A stretch of 64,000 nucleotides of DNA. Source: Ascaris suum (lineage: Eukaryota > Nematoda > Chromadorea > Rhabditida > Ascarididae). The first letter of the stretch is position 1. Each line of letters opens with the position of its first letter. The notes below the pieces were generated by a model. It made no database searches. It was not told the DNA's origin and was given only the letters and a program-made list of their open reading frames with translations. The DNA lies in assembly GCA_013433145.1 (NCBI GenBank), contig CM024187.1, positions 17,411,826 through 17,475,825 on the forward strand. Reading direction: 5' to 3'. Shown one piece after another: positions 1 through 11,839 of this stretch. The position numbers were made by a program, and so were the translations under genes.

Positions 1-51
1 GGATTCGACTGGTCGATTGCAAACGCACTATTCGTGTACAATGCCGCAAAC
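1..51 (-). CDS. ESF1: ESF1 exon: start of NUC153 domain, partial
   Basis: The acceptor is AAAGTTCAG at 53-52. The frame [18 protein letters not shown] is the NUC153 signature (DPRF..LY....F.ID.T.P). The exon runs off the window, so the C-terminus and stop are absent. Confidence 0.85.
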
Positions 52-3000
52 CTGAACTTTTGGATGAACCGTTACTATCATTAGTAGGCATCGAAGCGCA
101 CAATAAAACAAAAATAAACCACTAGTGCACCTTTCAAAACCGAATCCAAAGTGAAAACTACAAAATCAACATTCCTCTGCTTCTCCGATTAGTACTTCTT
201 CTTGCACAGACAACTTGTGGTGGAGCACAGCTTGTCGGTTCTCTTCGAGAAAACAGCTTCGCCAATTTCGTTTGCACCGAACGGGCAACTCCTTACCTCT
301 CATCGTCCACCTGCTGCTGTTGGTTGGCAGGTGAAGGTTTTCGTTCGTGCCGCAACAATTCATTGGATGCCATTAGTGCCTGATCCCTCTCAGCTTTCCT
401 TTTTTTCTTCAATTCTGCCATAAGTGCCTTGCGCTCCTGAATATAGTAAACCATGTCGAAATCACTCCAGCTATTAATTCAGCAAAGTTGAGAAAAACTA
501 ATCACCTAAAACTAAAAAGTCGTGAAGGCGGAAACGTTGGAATAGTCGATTCACTGCGCAAGACAGTTTGAGAGAGAGGGTCGACTGCGATCACATTATC
601 CAACTGACGTACCAAATTTGCAAAAAAAACATGAACAGGGATGAAAGTGAAATAATTAAGAAGAGACCTCAATGTTTCCAATGTTTTCAACGAAAAAAGG
701 ATGGACGGGTGGGTATACATGGCACTCTCCTTCGCACTTAAAGATTTTCGAGCAGTTATTTTATGGCGGAGGAGGGGAGGGGGAATTGATGGGTCAGTGT
801 CGATTTACGGGCTGGTAACACTGAGCATGGCTTCATGATAGATAGTAACTGGAGATTACTATACAAAGCAATAAGAAGCTATAAGCAACAATATTAACGT
901 GAAGTTACTTGCTTTCGGAAATTACGATAGAATGCGGCAATAAGAAATTCATCGCAAGTAAAGTGAGTGCATGCATGTCTAGTAGCAATATGTGTGGATG
1001 TCGCATAAGCTTAAGACAAACGGCAGGAAAGATGCGAGCAGAAAAAACGCAAATCAAAAAAGCAAAAAGAAATGCCATCAAGAAGGTGGACACATCAGTG
1101 TAAAGTAACCTTCCTCTTCTGCTTCCGCCTCTGCAGATATTTCTGCCAAGGGGTTGGCTCTGATGGTTCTTCCTTGTTCATTTGCGTTTGCCTATCGTTG
1201 TCCTCCTCCTTCGCCCAGGATACCTTCACATCACCCTCCTCCTCATCTTTTCGGTTTGGTTCTGCTTTCAGCATACAGATCGTATCATTATCTCCACTTC
1301 CTTCTTCATCGGATGAGCCAGGAGCAATCAGATACCTTTAAAACAAGATGCAACCATATGCCACAATATCATCAGGCCTACTCGCCATCACAGGTGTCTA
1401 CAAGCATATGTCTTCACCAGTATCATATTCCATAAAAAATCTACCAAACCCCAGCAGGCACCTTAATCTGCATAGCCAACGGAAAGCTACCATACTTCCT
1501 ATTAATCAACTGCCTTTCCTTCCATAGAAAGAAGGCAATTTTAATTTCTCACGACTTTGCTGCAGCTTTATAGTATTCTTGTTTAGGCGAATAATATCTG
1601 GAGGTGGACTACAATCGTTGCACACTGAATACCCAACCCCAACATGAACGAGCAAAACAGATAACAAGAGATAGCTCACTCTAGTTGCTCGAGATCCGCT
1701 TCAGGAAGAAATGCGTCACGTTGCGCCTTTATGCGATCCGGATCCGTCTCGTCCCAAGTTAGTTTGGTGGCCGATTTTGAAAGTGCAGCGCTCTCGAAGA
1801 ACTTCGGTTTGAACGCGTTCACATCCACATCTTTTTCATTTACGCGCTCCTTCACCACATCCTCCTAGAAATGTTACATCTCATGAAGGAGTAGCCACAT
1901 TTTCCACACTGTACCACAGAACTTTTCAGATGCTTTAAAGAAGACTGATGACTACACATTGGGCAACCGAGCGCTTTGCACGGCTGTACCAAGCAAAACC
2001 TCAGTTTCTTATTCTCATCTGCTTTCCTCTCTCTCCTTCCTCCCCTCCCCCCACAAAAAAAACCCAATATAAACTGTAACGATGCAACAAAGTAGCAACA
2101 TCCGTGCCTCACACTAGCCACTTTCCTGTGCACGGGGACAAGCAAACGTGAAAAACATCGACAGACAAATATTTGTAATTACAAATTCAATTTCGCCTTT
2201 TAAGAAAGACAGCTGCGGTTTCTACTTATCAAAATGCCGACAACATAAAAAAGTTCTCTTCGTTATTCCGTCACGTAAAAGAAAAGAAGCAGTAAGGTCC
2301 TCCAAATTAAGCACCTCCCAGGTCTTCATTTCTCGACATAGTAAACTGAGCACGTTCTTTTCTACAACGGAGCAATATCAGAAATGAGAAAAAGCGCACG
2401 CCACCAAATAACTTTCAATCTCTCCGCGTCCTCTGCAAAAACTACCTCCGTTTGTTCGCCGCTTTTCAGTATAAACGGAAAAAGTGAGGTATAGGTAGGC
2501 AACAATTCGGCCCTAAAACGCTGCAGAAACCTTTCCGTTCCTCTGCGGGCCTCGGGACCATTACTCTCAAATGATGAAATGATTTCCACCGTCATAAACG
2601 TAATGTTCAGTAGAAAGCAATCTTAGACAAAGGAAGCAAAACCTGGAGAATCAGCGCTCTTCCCAATAAAGGCACTTACAAACAGCTGGAACCGCTCTGT
2701 GCCTGGAAAATACTAATCTGGTAGAGACGATCACCTGTACAGGGAAAACTTCGCGGGAAAAACTGATGTCTTCTGAAAAACCAGCGATGTCCATTAATAC
2801 GGTGGAACAAGAACACTTATTGCCAAAAGAAGAACATTAAGAACTGAAAATCTTTTGTTCTAGCAATAGGAAGGACCGAATATCCGACCTCACTAAGAAT
2901 ACACGCGGCTCTTAAATGCCATGAAAGACGCCCACCTCAAAAGTTGTTCCATCAGGAACGAAGCGGAGATCCATACGAACGGAACTGCTTTCGAATTCGA

Positions 3001-6000
3001 CCCCATCGCATTGGTCATAGATAACTGCCGCCGTGTGCGCATGGTCACATTCGATAATTGCATAATAGTACCGCATTCGATCGAGCTGATATGCCCGCAG
3101 TGCTTCACGAGTGCTCCTATGATGCTCCATTTTTGGTTTCGAATATTTGATTCACTAACGCTTTCAATCATAAAAGAACAATAAGGCAGCACGAGCGTGA
3201 GTAAAGCAGTTGTTTCGAAGTGAGGCTCATAAGGCCGGGCGCTCGCCATCAAGGGTCATCATGGAAGCTACTGTTCAAATTGCACGCAAAGTAAACGTTT
3301 TGTTACATGCGGGCCACCTTTGGACACACCATTCATGACCGGCGGTTTCCAAACGATATTCGAAAAGGAGAAAACATAAACACCGCAATTTTCTTTCAGA
3401 CATTTGGCCACGCAATTCTTTTCCCTTCTCCCTTTGCATCAAGTTAAACGTGAAAGATACCAAAACAAAAACAGCGCCTGTAATAAACAAAGCAAAAAAA
3501 GAAGAAGGGTGTGGATTTACTTGTCAAACTCGCCGACGTCATCAATACAATCCGACATCTGTGGGATTCTCGGACCGATCCGCTCCTCCTCCTCTAATCG
3601 TTTTTTGCCGAAATCGGATAAGTAGATTGTAACTGACAAAATCGCTGCAAAGGAAAGTCTGCAAACGATGGCATTTGTAATATTGAAGCAGCAACCTGAC
3701 ACAGTGTACATTCTGTTTCGCTAACGACCTTTCATGCTATATTGTCCTCTGCATGACCGTCAAACAAAATACGGGCAATTGATCGGTTTCCTCTCTATAC
3801 GACATTAACAACAAGTCGGCAGTACAAACAAGATACCTCTAGAAGAAGAGTAGTGAAAACCTTAAGACCATACCAGCAGGAGATGGCGGCTTGAATGAAG
3901 AGAGTACAATGAAGATATCGGACGCAGAAATGCGATCCCACTCCATATTACAAAGCGCGAGACGCCTGGTCGCTGATTCGACGTGCGTTGCGCCTCCATC
4001 TAGTTCCCCCCATTTGTGTTCAACAGCATTCCCTTCCTGAAGAAACCATTGAAATACGATGATGTGAACCATATATTTGCATTAACCCTTCAATATGACT
4101 AGAGAAGTTCATAATGTTAGCACAGAACTGTTCGAGCGAAGGGAGAGCGGGAAAAATCAATACTTTAAAAGACCTTAAAATTGAAACGAACGAAGTTGCC
4201 AACCTGTTATCATTAAATAACAGCTGACAGGAAGGACATCTAAAGATTAATCCATAAGTATAAATAAAGTTGACGCCCTCCGATAAAACGGTGTTTCGGA
4301 TACGGAAACCCAAACAAATGCAAATGAAATTTTAAAGCATTTTGAAGCACACACGTCGTCGAAACTCCATTCGGAACCACTATCCTCATCACTCGACGTT
4401 ATGTTACCGTCGCCTCGCGCCAGATCTATCCTAATTTCACGCTCGTCTTCTCCCATGCCCATATCGCTGTCTCCTTTCTCACTCGTTGAGTCATCCAAAT
4501 CATAAAGCTGTCCCAGCGTATTTGCCGTCCCAACATTTACGCGTCTTCCACGCATATCCACAGCACATTTCGTTCCAAACTTTTCATTCGTTAGCATGCT
4601 CTTGAAACTGTAAATGTACACCCATATTACACAATAATCCGCGCACCCAAAACCAAATGTATAAGTCTCAGTCAATTTGAATGCCTATCTCAAATGTCTT
4701 TATGGTGCTTTCAAAGTCATACTTCGGTGGAAAAGCAGCAAAGAGCAACAAATATCCAGTCGAATGTCGAAAAATGTCGAGTCATTGAAATGTCTTTAAT
4801 CAGCAACCAACCAAGTGCAAATGTTAGGCTGAAGCCAATATGCTCAGGCACCACACTGAAACAAACGAACAGACTGATTCCAAAAAGCGCAAACATAAAA
4901 ACTTCAAAACACGAGCAATTCCTCTATAAATTGAAGATCGAAGCAAGCAAGCGCGATAAACAGTTGGTTAGAAAAGATTTTTTGAGAAGGTTGAAACCTC
5001 GTAATGGGAGGGGCATCTATGACGTCCGAGTTAATACAAGGTTATGAGACCCAAGAAGGAAACTTTATGACAGAAACGCCGCAAATAAATAGCAATGCTC
5101 ATTTGTAGCAGATTGCATACGCTATTCGGTACGTTGCCAGCAGGCGTCTGCGGCATTTCCTCCGACTCGTAAACTCACAAATACAGCAACAGGTCTTCGT
5201 GGATAAGCAGGTCTGGTTTCCCTGAGAACTACACTTTTTAGCATCGCAAAATGCATGAAGGCATACAGATAAAATTACAAGTCGATTCGCAGATTAAATG
5301 CCCTATTTTGTAATTCTGAGTTCCAAGCTAATCAAAGAATCAAATGAATTGGGCTGTCAGTGTTGCAATCGGCCAATAAAATCCTCTTCAGATTCCACAA
5401 GAAGATCCAGAACTTTCTGACGGGAAATGAGGTTACCAAAAGTGAGCTACGCAAAGGCTTCTTCTACAGCAGTGTTGATCTCGTGAGCTGATTAATCAAG
5501 ACCGAAGAAAAATTTGGCGATCGCATGTCCTTTTAAAGTTCCTTGTGATTTTTGGAAGATGCTACGCCTTTAGTGCTTCCCACCCCTTCCTTTCATCTTA
5601 ATCTTCACCTCTAGTTTAAATAGTTATAGGATATTTCAGAAGAATTCGATAGAAGCACATCGAGAGCGAAAACTAACCGCTTATCGATGACAACTTTTCT
5701 GTCCTTCCTCGCCAAAGAATCGAAACGAGGATCACTGAGCACGCTTTCGAAGCGATCATCCTTGACAAACGCCCTATTCTTCTTCCCCTTTAGTAACGAA
5801 CTGCAAGAAACATCTCCAGTAACTTGAACTGAACCTCAAGACAATCAGATATTAGGATATGCGAAGGTCAACAGCAAAATCGACCAACTATCGCGAATGG
5901 TGCTTTCCGATCGGAATTCAGCCAACATAACATAACTTCAGTTTGTGAATTGCTTACTACCATAATTCATTTGCCCGCAAATATGGGGACGCTAAAATAA

Positions 6001-6208
6001 AATACACTGAGCCGCATCTGAATACACCTTCAAACGAACGGAACCTAGAAAACTAAAAACTGATGACTGCACGCATGGCCAACCGTTTGCTTCTGGCATG
6101 CTCTCCGCTTTCGGTGGCCATACTCGCCACGTCCTTCGACTGCTCACCATCAAATTGCACCATAGACAAGTTCTTTTTGCGCATCTTCTTCAAGCTTTCT
6201 GTTTTCAT
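1..6208 (-). CDS. ESF1: ESF1 homologue (pre-rRNA processing factor), C-terminus cut by window edge
   Basis: ESF1 is a nucleolar protein that associates with U3 snoRNP and pre-ribosomes for 18S rRNA maturation. Exons on the minus strand, all joining in phase: 5678-5800, 4355-4607, 3874-4036, 3521-3644, 2936-3116, 1680-1864, 1110-1335, then 297-470 and 1-51 (open). Family landmarks appear in the expected order: DPRF...[11 protein letters not shown] near the N-terminus, [17 protein letters not shown] followed by an acidic patch, [22 protein letters not shown]...[30 protein letters not shown]...[15 protein letters not shown], and the NUC153 start [13 protein letters not shown]. The first exon is uncertain (candidate 6084-6208). 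One linker exon between 1110 and 470 was not found, because the phases there do not join directly. Family assignment is from remembered ESF1 sequence, not a search. Confidence 0.9.
297..470 (-). CDS. ESF1: ESF1 exon: Lys-rich segment before NUC153
   Basis: It encodes [20 protein letters not shown], then a Lys/Arg- and Gln-rich tail ending VDDE. The donor is GTAAGG at 296. The acceptor is AATAG at 471 or, six bases on, GGAG. The two leftover bases AG join G of the next exon to give Arg, which reconstitutes DDERFAAL. Confidence 0.8.
1110..1335 (-). CDS. ESF1: ESF1 exon: acidic linker and PTPWQKYL
   Basis: The acceptor is GTTTTAAAG and the donor GTTACT. The frame reads [12 protein letters not shown], then acidic sequence, then KVSWAKEE and [16 protein letters not shown], equivalent to the family's LTPWEQFLEKKKEKK. 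It ends in phase 0, which does not match the phase of the next recognised exon. Confidence 0.85.
1680..1864 (-). CDS. ESF1: ESF1 exon: [10 protein letters not shown]...TWDETD
   Basis: The acceptor is ACATTTCTAG and the donor GTGAGC. It encodes [20 protein letters not shown] and [19 protein letters not shown], aligning with the family's YKPKYF.SAA...TWDETD.ER. It ends in phase 2. Confidence 0.9.
2936..3116 (-). CDS. ESF1: ESF1 exon: YYYAIIECD / MDLRFVPD
   Basis: It encodes [33 protein letters not shown] and [13 protein letters not shown], the best conserved stretch of the family. The only acceptor that keeps phase is CATCATAG at 3118-3117, which lacks the usual pyrimidine tract. The donor is GTGGGC. 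Confidence 0.88.
3521..3644 (-). CDS. ESF1: ESF1 exon: central domain ([14 protein letters not shown])
   Basis: The acceptor is TTTCCTTTGCAG and the donor GTAAAT. It encodes [20 protein letters not shown], corresponding to the family's IYPSEFGKERM..E segment. It ends in phase 2. Confidence 0.88.
3874..4036 (-). CDS. ESF1: ESF1 exon: [13 protein letters not shown] core
   Basis: The acceptor is TTTCTTCAG and the donor GTATGG. It encodes [10 protein letters not shown], then [18 protein letters not shown] and LSSFKPP, which is the start of the conserved ESF1 central domain. Confidence 0.9.
4355..4607 (-). CDS. ESF1: ESF1 exon: VDxRGR motif and acidic stretch
   Basis: The acceptor is TTTACAG and the donor GTGTGT. 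The frame continues [18 protein letters not shown], then an Asp/Glu/Ser-rich stretch ending [18 protein letters not shown]. The phrase DLARG.GNI.SS is a family hallmark just before the RNA-binding-like core. It ends in phase 0. Confidence 0.88.
5678..5800 (-). CDS. ESF1: ESF1 exon: N-terminal DPRF / [10 protein letters not shown] motif
   Basis: The acceptor is TTTCTTGCAG at 5801 and the donor GTTAGT at 5677. It encodes [14 protein letters not shown] and [11 protein letters not shown], matching the conserved ESF1 N-terminus. It enters with one base completing a codon and leaves with two. Confidence 0.85.
6084..6208 (-). CDS. ESF1: Candidate first coding exon of ESF1 (uncertain)
   Basis: An ATG at 6208 opens a Lys-, Glu- and Ser-rich reading frame starting [15 protein letters not shown] at 6083-6082 would leave phase 2, which is what the next exon at 5800 needs. 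The donor (GTTGGC) is poor and no strong trans-splice acceptor precedes the ATG, so this could instead belong to another transcript or be chance. Confidence 0.35.
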
Positions 6209-8504
6209 GTTCGATGCAAGTCGCCACCCAGTACGCTTAAATATGATAAAACGTAAGCCTTCAATGATAAATCTGATAAACAGGTGTCGCAAAATAAACA
6301 CCGCCTTATACAAATGCGGGCAAAATCATATCACAGAACCAGCTGCCACCAAAGTTTACCACTTAACCTATAAACAGCCTACGAAAGCTCTGGTCTCGGC
6401 CACAAATACCATCGGGTCCGGGACTGGACACTCCCCGTGCCCTCTCACACAATCATTTTCTCGACACTTCAGAAATAGCAGATCCATGAGAGGACGCCAC
6501 ATCAGTGAAGAAAATTCGGTGGGCGAAATGCGTAACATTTTAATGCATGACGGCGGTGCACACGTGGAGCAGCGCTACGCTATTGCTGGTGCAGCCAAAA
6601 CTTAAAATGTGTAGCAATGTATTTCAAGCAAAAGCTGAGAAAGCAACAGATCCCTCCCAAGTTTGTGCCAACTACACACTATCACCCTCGAAAGGGGATA
6701 TCACAGGGTGTTGCACAACCGAAAAGAAGTCCTAGATGACTAGAAACCCCTCTCAAACGCGCACTTCTTCCACAATTCTCAAACGATGTGTTTTGCAAGC
6801 ATGCAAGCTTTTGCTCTACTGAGGAACTCGCTTCTCATTATTGGCAGCATCCAGATGTGATGGAGGCCACTCGTTTGACAAGCCCAGTAGAACCAAATGC
6901 GAAGAAAATATGCCGACGCCAAGGAGTAACAGAATGCCGATGCAGGCCCGATGAGGTACGCTCACTTGTTTCCTTACTGGTAGCACTCCATTGTCACACG
7001 AATCGTAACGTCACTGCCATTTTACCGTTGATAAGGAACTACTTTTTTACCCTTCAATCACAGTCTTACGCTGATAAAAACAGTGCTTGTTTTTCTGACA
7101 CCTGCAATAATAAACCAGTACCTTCACCTGCGGCGTACATATACTTACAAAATGACACCTTCCTGGGCACCTACGCTGATGAGATACAGTTTCTGCATGC
7201 TCCTCTAGGTGAAGCAGCACCAAACCTACACAACCGCATTCTTGAAGCAACAATTTTCCACATCGTACGTACGCCACAAATCACTGCTATCGCAAACTCT
7301 AGCAGGTAACCGTTCATGTAGGGCCCAATAACAACGAAAGGATAAAAACCGGTGGATGGGACCATTTACCCGCTCCTGGCGTGGCCCAACCCTCTTCTCC
7401 TGCCTCACTCAATCAGCATCTTGGCCACACTTCCACCTCCCCCTCATCTCTTCCCCATCCTTCTCACCCCACCAAAAAACCCGTCCCCGCGCAAACTGAA
7501 ATATTTCTTGAGTGAGGCTGTCCCACTGAGCAAAACTTTCATTACTTTTGCATTCTCTATCGATCAAGACAGACCTTCGTCTAATCCAAGGATCTCGCCA
7601 TTCATATCCACACAAAATCTTCCCCCCTTCCTATGCTCTTCTGGTCATGAGCAGCAAACATCCAAGTACAAAGCACAATATGTTTGCATCCAATCGGGTT
7701 TTCCCAGACCTTTTCCGCTGAGACTTCGAGAGCAACCAATTTCGTAGCGGACACACCCTGCTCGCCTCCTCCATCGTTATAGGCTTGCAGAGGAAGGTTT
7801 CCAGATTCGAATTCCTCCCCCCATTTTTCTCAACAGACATGCCCGTGATCTTAAACCTGTTCTCACCTGCAACATTTTTATTATCCTCTGTCATAGTATA
7901 CACTCCCAGCAATCTCATGTGCTCTCAGAACCGCTACCCCACTCCAGAACCTCCCCAGCTCTGTTGGCGCACCCTTGTAGCGTGTCAGAGTATTCATGCA
8001 AATAAGAAAAACCGATATCATATCCCGATATTTACACGATCTAGGTATATCAGTTTTGGCGACAAACAAATTCGTCAGGAAACAGAGAGAATCTTGGAAA
8101 ACAAGAGACTTTATTGATTTAGCAGTGAGTCCACCGATAACAGGAAAAATTCATCAAACAACAACAAAACATTTGACGAATATGTCAGCGATTGTGACCT
8201 CGACGGGCTCTCGCTGCATTCAGCCGGTTGGTTAGAACACAACAAACGAAACAAAACAATCCGCATCTTACCCACCACGAACCTTAAACTTGCTCAATAC
8301 ATAGTAGGGAGATGCAGACATATAGCCTGTGTAGAAAGCAGACGAAGTTCTCACCTAAACAATGCTATCTCCTCACCAGTGACAATCATTTCGCATCCTA
8401 CCCTTGCTGTCGTACTCAAGTTCCATTAATTTAGATACCGCTAAAATGGGACGAAGCAGCTCCACAGAGGAATACCCAAACGAGGCGAGTGCGCCATTAC
8501 AAGC
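6209..8504. other. Intergenic: between ESF1 and the AIMP1-like stop
   Basis: No recognised gene lies here. A 173-codon ATG-to-stop frame on the plus strand (6788-7309, starting MFCKHASFCSTEELASHYWQ) has no family I know and no obvious splice context. Positions 7420-7490 are C-rich and give a Pro-rich frame that is probably not coding. A minus-strand polyadenylation signal for the upstream gene lies at 8110-8115. Confidence 0.5.
8110..8115 (-). promoter_or_regulatory. Polyadenylation signal AATAAA for the AIMP1-like gene
   Basis: TTTATT on the plus strand reads AATAAA on the minus strand, about 390 bases after the EMAPII stop codon. No closer hexamer was noticed. Confidence 0.45.
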
Positions 8505-8840
8505 TTATTTGATTGGTACTCCCCTCAACGAGGGTGCTGTGATTGGCGTCTGCCCATCAACAAAGAGCGGATGACCCTTGTATACAGCTTGTCCATCAGC
8601 CGACACTGAAAGGTCCACGGCTACTGTCTCCCAGATCTTCTTCTTTGGATTCAGTAATGAGTCCGGACGATGCACGAAAGGAGGGCAGCTGATCACTTGT
8701 CCCGGCTTTGACGATGGATCCACACTGAGGATTTCAACCTTCTCAGGCGTCGATGCACACATGACCATCGCTTGCGACTCCACACCGCGCATTTTCATCG
8801 GCTTCAAATTGCAAAGACATACAACTAGTCGGTTTTGCAT
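8505..8840 (-). CDS. AIMP1: AIMP1-like exon 5: EMAPII C-terminal half and stop
   Basis: The acceptor is ATATTTCAG. It starts [20 protein letters not shown] and [17 protein letters not shown], then LNPKKKIWE, and ends ..SLRGVPIK with TAA at 8505-8507. This is the EMAPII-specific C-terminal extension, and it is complete and uninterrupted. Confidence 0.94.
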   Translation of the reverse strand: MQNRLVVCLCNLKPMKMRGVESQAMVMCASTPEKVEILSVDPSSKPGQVISCPPFVHRPDSLLNPKKKIWETVAVDLSVSADGQAVYKGHPLFVDGQTPITAPSLRGVPIK

Positions 8841-11832
8841 CTGAAATATTGCATGGTCAGCTTGCAGCCGACGCCTTAAAAGACAATCAGGAAACGATAT
8901 TAAGAAGTGGGTTAGAATCACCAGCAAACAAATGATTCTTGGATAACAAACTTTTTGAAATACTTCACGAAAGCAAATCTGTGATTCAATAAGCCATTCA
9001 AAAATTAAACAACCAGTGAAAAACAAGCGAAAAAAAGTGACAAAAAAGAACACAAAAATCATAAAAAATGAATAGATAGAAGCAAAATAAAAGCGCCGCA
9101 TTAGAAAGAAACAAAAGGTCAACTAGAAAACTATTTTTGCTGCAAAGTAGGCACCTGCTGCATAACAAAGGTTGCTTAGAGACTGATGCACTAGTCGGCA
9201 ACAACGAACACTAAGAACGAAAAGAAAGCCAAACAGTACAGCCGACATTTTTAAACTGCACTCCAACACAAACATCTACCGACAGGAGACGTTACCTGAA
9301 ACCGTCTCCTATATTACGGAAAACATACTGACCGCTTCCAACGGCACGTGGCGCACCAGACCGGAAACGACAGTGCGCGGCTGTGCTTCCCCGAGATCGA
9401 TCTTCTCAACATAGAGACTGTCTGCATCTGGATGCTTGGCTGCCTCGAGAATTCGCCCAACGCGCAGATCGAGACGACCGACGTCGACCGACTCACTGTC
9501 ACCTCCTACAAGCGGTCGTTAGCGATATCAAAAATGCTCCCCCGAAATTATTATCTCGAGAGTCTACAGTTGGGGCTCTATGGGAGCAATCCTGTCCCAA
9601 TCTCAGTGAGGGTGAAAGGTGGACATGCATAGAAATCTGGAGGAATGTGAGTGGGAGACAACGAATTCATAAACCGTTTGTGAAGAAATAGGATTAATGT
9701 ATCAAGACATAAGACTGGGCTGAGGGATAAAAATTCAAGCAGGAAACATAGCCGGACATATCAGCAAATACAACGGCACAAGACTTTTGAAGGCAAACCG
9801 TACGGGCAAACTGCGAAGTAAAAGCGCAGAGGCAGGAGAAAAATTCAAATATGCAAATTTCGCGCAGAATTACTCGTGCAAGTGAAGATGAAGAGAAATG
9901 AGGAATGGTCGTGTTTATCGGCTACTCTGAGGAGCGAATGATGTTCAGATATATGGGAATACGATCAAGACTTTATTCTTGCAACAAACCTATGCAACGT
10001 CCACTCGTTTTGCTTCATTTACTCCCTGAGAAAGGATTTGGTGACAAAAACAAAATAAATCGGACTATGGCAGGGGAACTTCCCCAACCAACCATAGCTT
10101 AGTTTTCACTGACCGAAACCAAAGAAAACTAACAAACTTGAGAAAAAAACCATTTGCTGAGGTAAAAACGCTATCAGCATCATCCAAAAACCGAACACCA
10201 ACCTGCTGCCGAACCATCCTTCTTGATCTTCTTTTTCGAATCACCTTTCGCTGCCTTATTCTCCTCATGTGCACGTTCCGCATTTACAGCATGGTGGTTA
10301 GTAGCTTCTTCTTTCAGATGCGAATGTTGATCTCTTTCTGCGCCATTCAGTGCGACAGCATTCTTTTCTAAAAGTCGTACCGCAGCATTCGGAAGTAATG
10401 ACAAATTCTGTGCTTTGATGACTCTCTAAATCCTGCTCCACAACCAAAATGTTGTAGGAATTTCCATATTCACAGCGCGATGAAATATTCATAACAGAAA
10501 ACTTCCACCTCAAAAGTACACATCCTATTATGAGCCGCCTCTAAACATATACAAGACGAAAATTCCCAAATTCTATGAGCGCCATTCCAACGAATCGTAG
10601 TTACAGGACCCGCTGACAGGTAGAAGTGACAATGGAACAAAATGAAAGCACTTTCCTACGCACATCTCAGATCCTTTACCCCTCCATTTCCGAGCGAAAA
10701 AGTGAGGAAGTTGCAAGCCAAGGGCATAAAAAAGAAGTAAAACCTTGAACAGCACTGTGAAAACGCCGAATATTCTGCTATAGTATGCCTCAAAACCATG
10801 AGGCTGCTTAAAACCTCATCTTACTCGAAGAAAAACAGCACCGGGAAAGTAGCATCCAACGTACCAGTCTTAGCAGGTTCGAAGATCTTGTACGACTTAA
10901 GACCAGCAGCTACTTCGAGTTCGGTTAGTCGCGCCACGAGCTTCTGCACTTCCCCTCTCAAATTTACGTTTTCTTCGTCCAGCTCAGCCAACTTCGCCTC
11001 CACAAACAATTCTTCTGAAAGCTGAAAGATAAAGCGACTGAAGCAATATGTGAAACCAGGAGGTATTCTATCATCGATGATCAGCGCTTAAATTCCAGTG
11101 GAATACAAATAACGCCATTTACCCACGCATAATTCTACATAAGTTTCATATCACGAGAACCACAGCTCGATGCTACATTTCACCACCAAACTATCACCCT
11201 AACGCACAACTTGCATTAGCGTAGGTTCACGCTGCTTAACTATAATAGAGACCTTCGCTCCAGATAAGAAAAAATAAAACAAAATACTTTGCAACTATCA
11301 ACTTCTACCTTAGCTTTTACCTCTATTAATCTAAACACTATAGGGCACAACAGCCGACTACTATGTCGTTGGCTGATAACCCCTAAAAGGTTTCAATGTA
11401 TTCAGTGATCACGGCATTATAAGCGTAGTGAGCGTTCACTGCAGAATCGTGCAACTGTCTCCTCGAAGTGACCATAATCGAGTATCACAAAGGATCGTAA
11501 TGAACGCTTTTATTCACTACAGAGTTGATTTCAGGCAGAAATACGAGACACAATCTTCAGCACTCCCAGCATACTCGCGCCTCAATAGTACTTGCTAATG
11601 ACAGACAGGCAACAAATATATACTCTATTTTCTTCTCAAGCAATATAACCGATATTACTATGCTCTAGTTAATATTTCAACCCCTCCAACTGCAAAAAAA
11701 AACCAGAGTAATTTGTGAAAATAAAAGATAAAACTCACTTCTCTCGTTCAACTTCGAAGTGGCTGCCTTGAGAAGTTTGTCGATAGTCTTTTGATTGGCC
11801 ATTAATTTTGAGCAATTTGCTAGCGAAGACAT
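8505..11832 (-). CDS. AIMP1: AIMP1/p43-like protein with EMAPII tRNA-binding domain (or C-terminal part of MetRS)
   Basis: Five exons in phase: 11739-11832, 10865-11014, 10203-10367, 9333-9505, 8505-8840, giving 305 residues from the ATG at 11832. That is close to human AIMP1 (about 312). Residues 1-82 are helical and heptad-like ([19 protein letters not shown] type), 82-140 are a Lys/Ala-rich linker (KKKIKKDG), and about 145-305 are a full EMAPII domain with [46 protein letters not shown] and LNPKKKIWE. The domain binds tRNA non-specifically and serves the multi-synthetase complex. It lies downstream of MetRS on the same strand. In C. elegans these parts are one protein. Here the first exon begins with an acceptor (TTCATTTCAG), AT, then ATG, as a trans-spliced gene would. 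Confidence 0.93.
9333..9505 (-). CDS. AIMP1: AIMP1-like exon 4: EMAPII OB-fold, first half
   Basis: It encodes [31 protein letters not shown] and [16 protein letters not shown], the canonical OB-fold start of EMAPII/Trbp111 domains. Phase forces the donor GTCAGT at 9332 rather than the better-looking GTATGT four bases on. Confidence 0.93.
10203..10367 (-). CDS. AIMP1: AIMP1-like exon 3: basic linker
   Basis: It encodes [20 protein letters not shown] and a Lys-rich [15 protein letters not shown]. Lysine-rich linkers preceding the EMAPII fold aid tRNA binding in p43 (family knowledge). The acceptor is GACTTTTAG and the donor GTTGGT, phase 1 to 1. Confidence 0.82.
10865..11014 (-). CDS. AIMP1: AIMP1-like exon 2: leucine-rich coiled coil
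   Basis: It encodes [20 protein letters not shown] followed by [18 protein letters not shown], a regular heptad pattern like the N-terminal leucine-zipper region of p43. The second of two neighbouring CTTTCAG acceptors keeps phase. The donor is GTACGT. Confidence 0.85.
11739..11832 (-). CDS. AIMP1: AIMP1-like exon 1 (putative start)
   Basis: The acceptor CTTCATTTCAG is followed by AT and then ATG. The frame [20 protein letters not shown] continues to a GTGAGT donor in phase 1. As an internal exon it would need a phase-1 donor upstream. As a first exon it fits spliced-leader addition with a two-base leader. Confidence 0.8.
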
Positions 11833-11839
11833 ATCTGAA

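Noticed and set aside
6063..6605. 180-codon plus-strand ORF
   Set aside because: Overlaps the candidate ESF1 first exon on the opposite strand; no family features. Treated as a shadow or chance frame.
8578..9691. Plus-strand ORFs opposite the EMAPII exons
   Set aside because: They are antisense shadows of a strongly conserved minus-strand domain.
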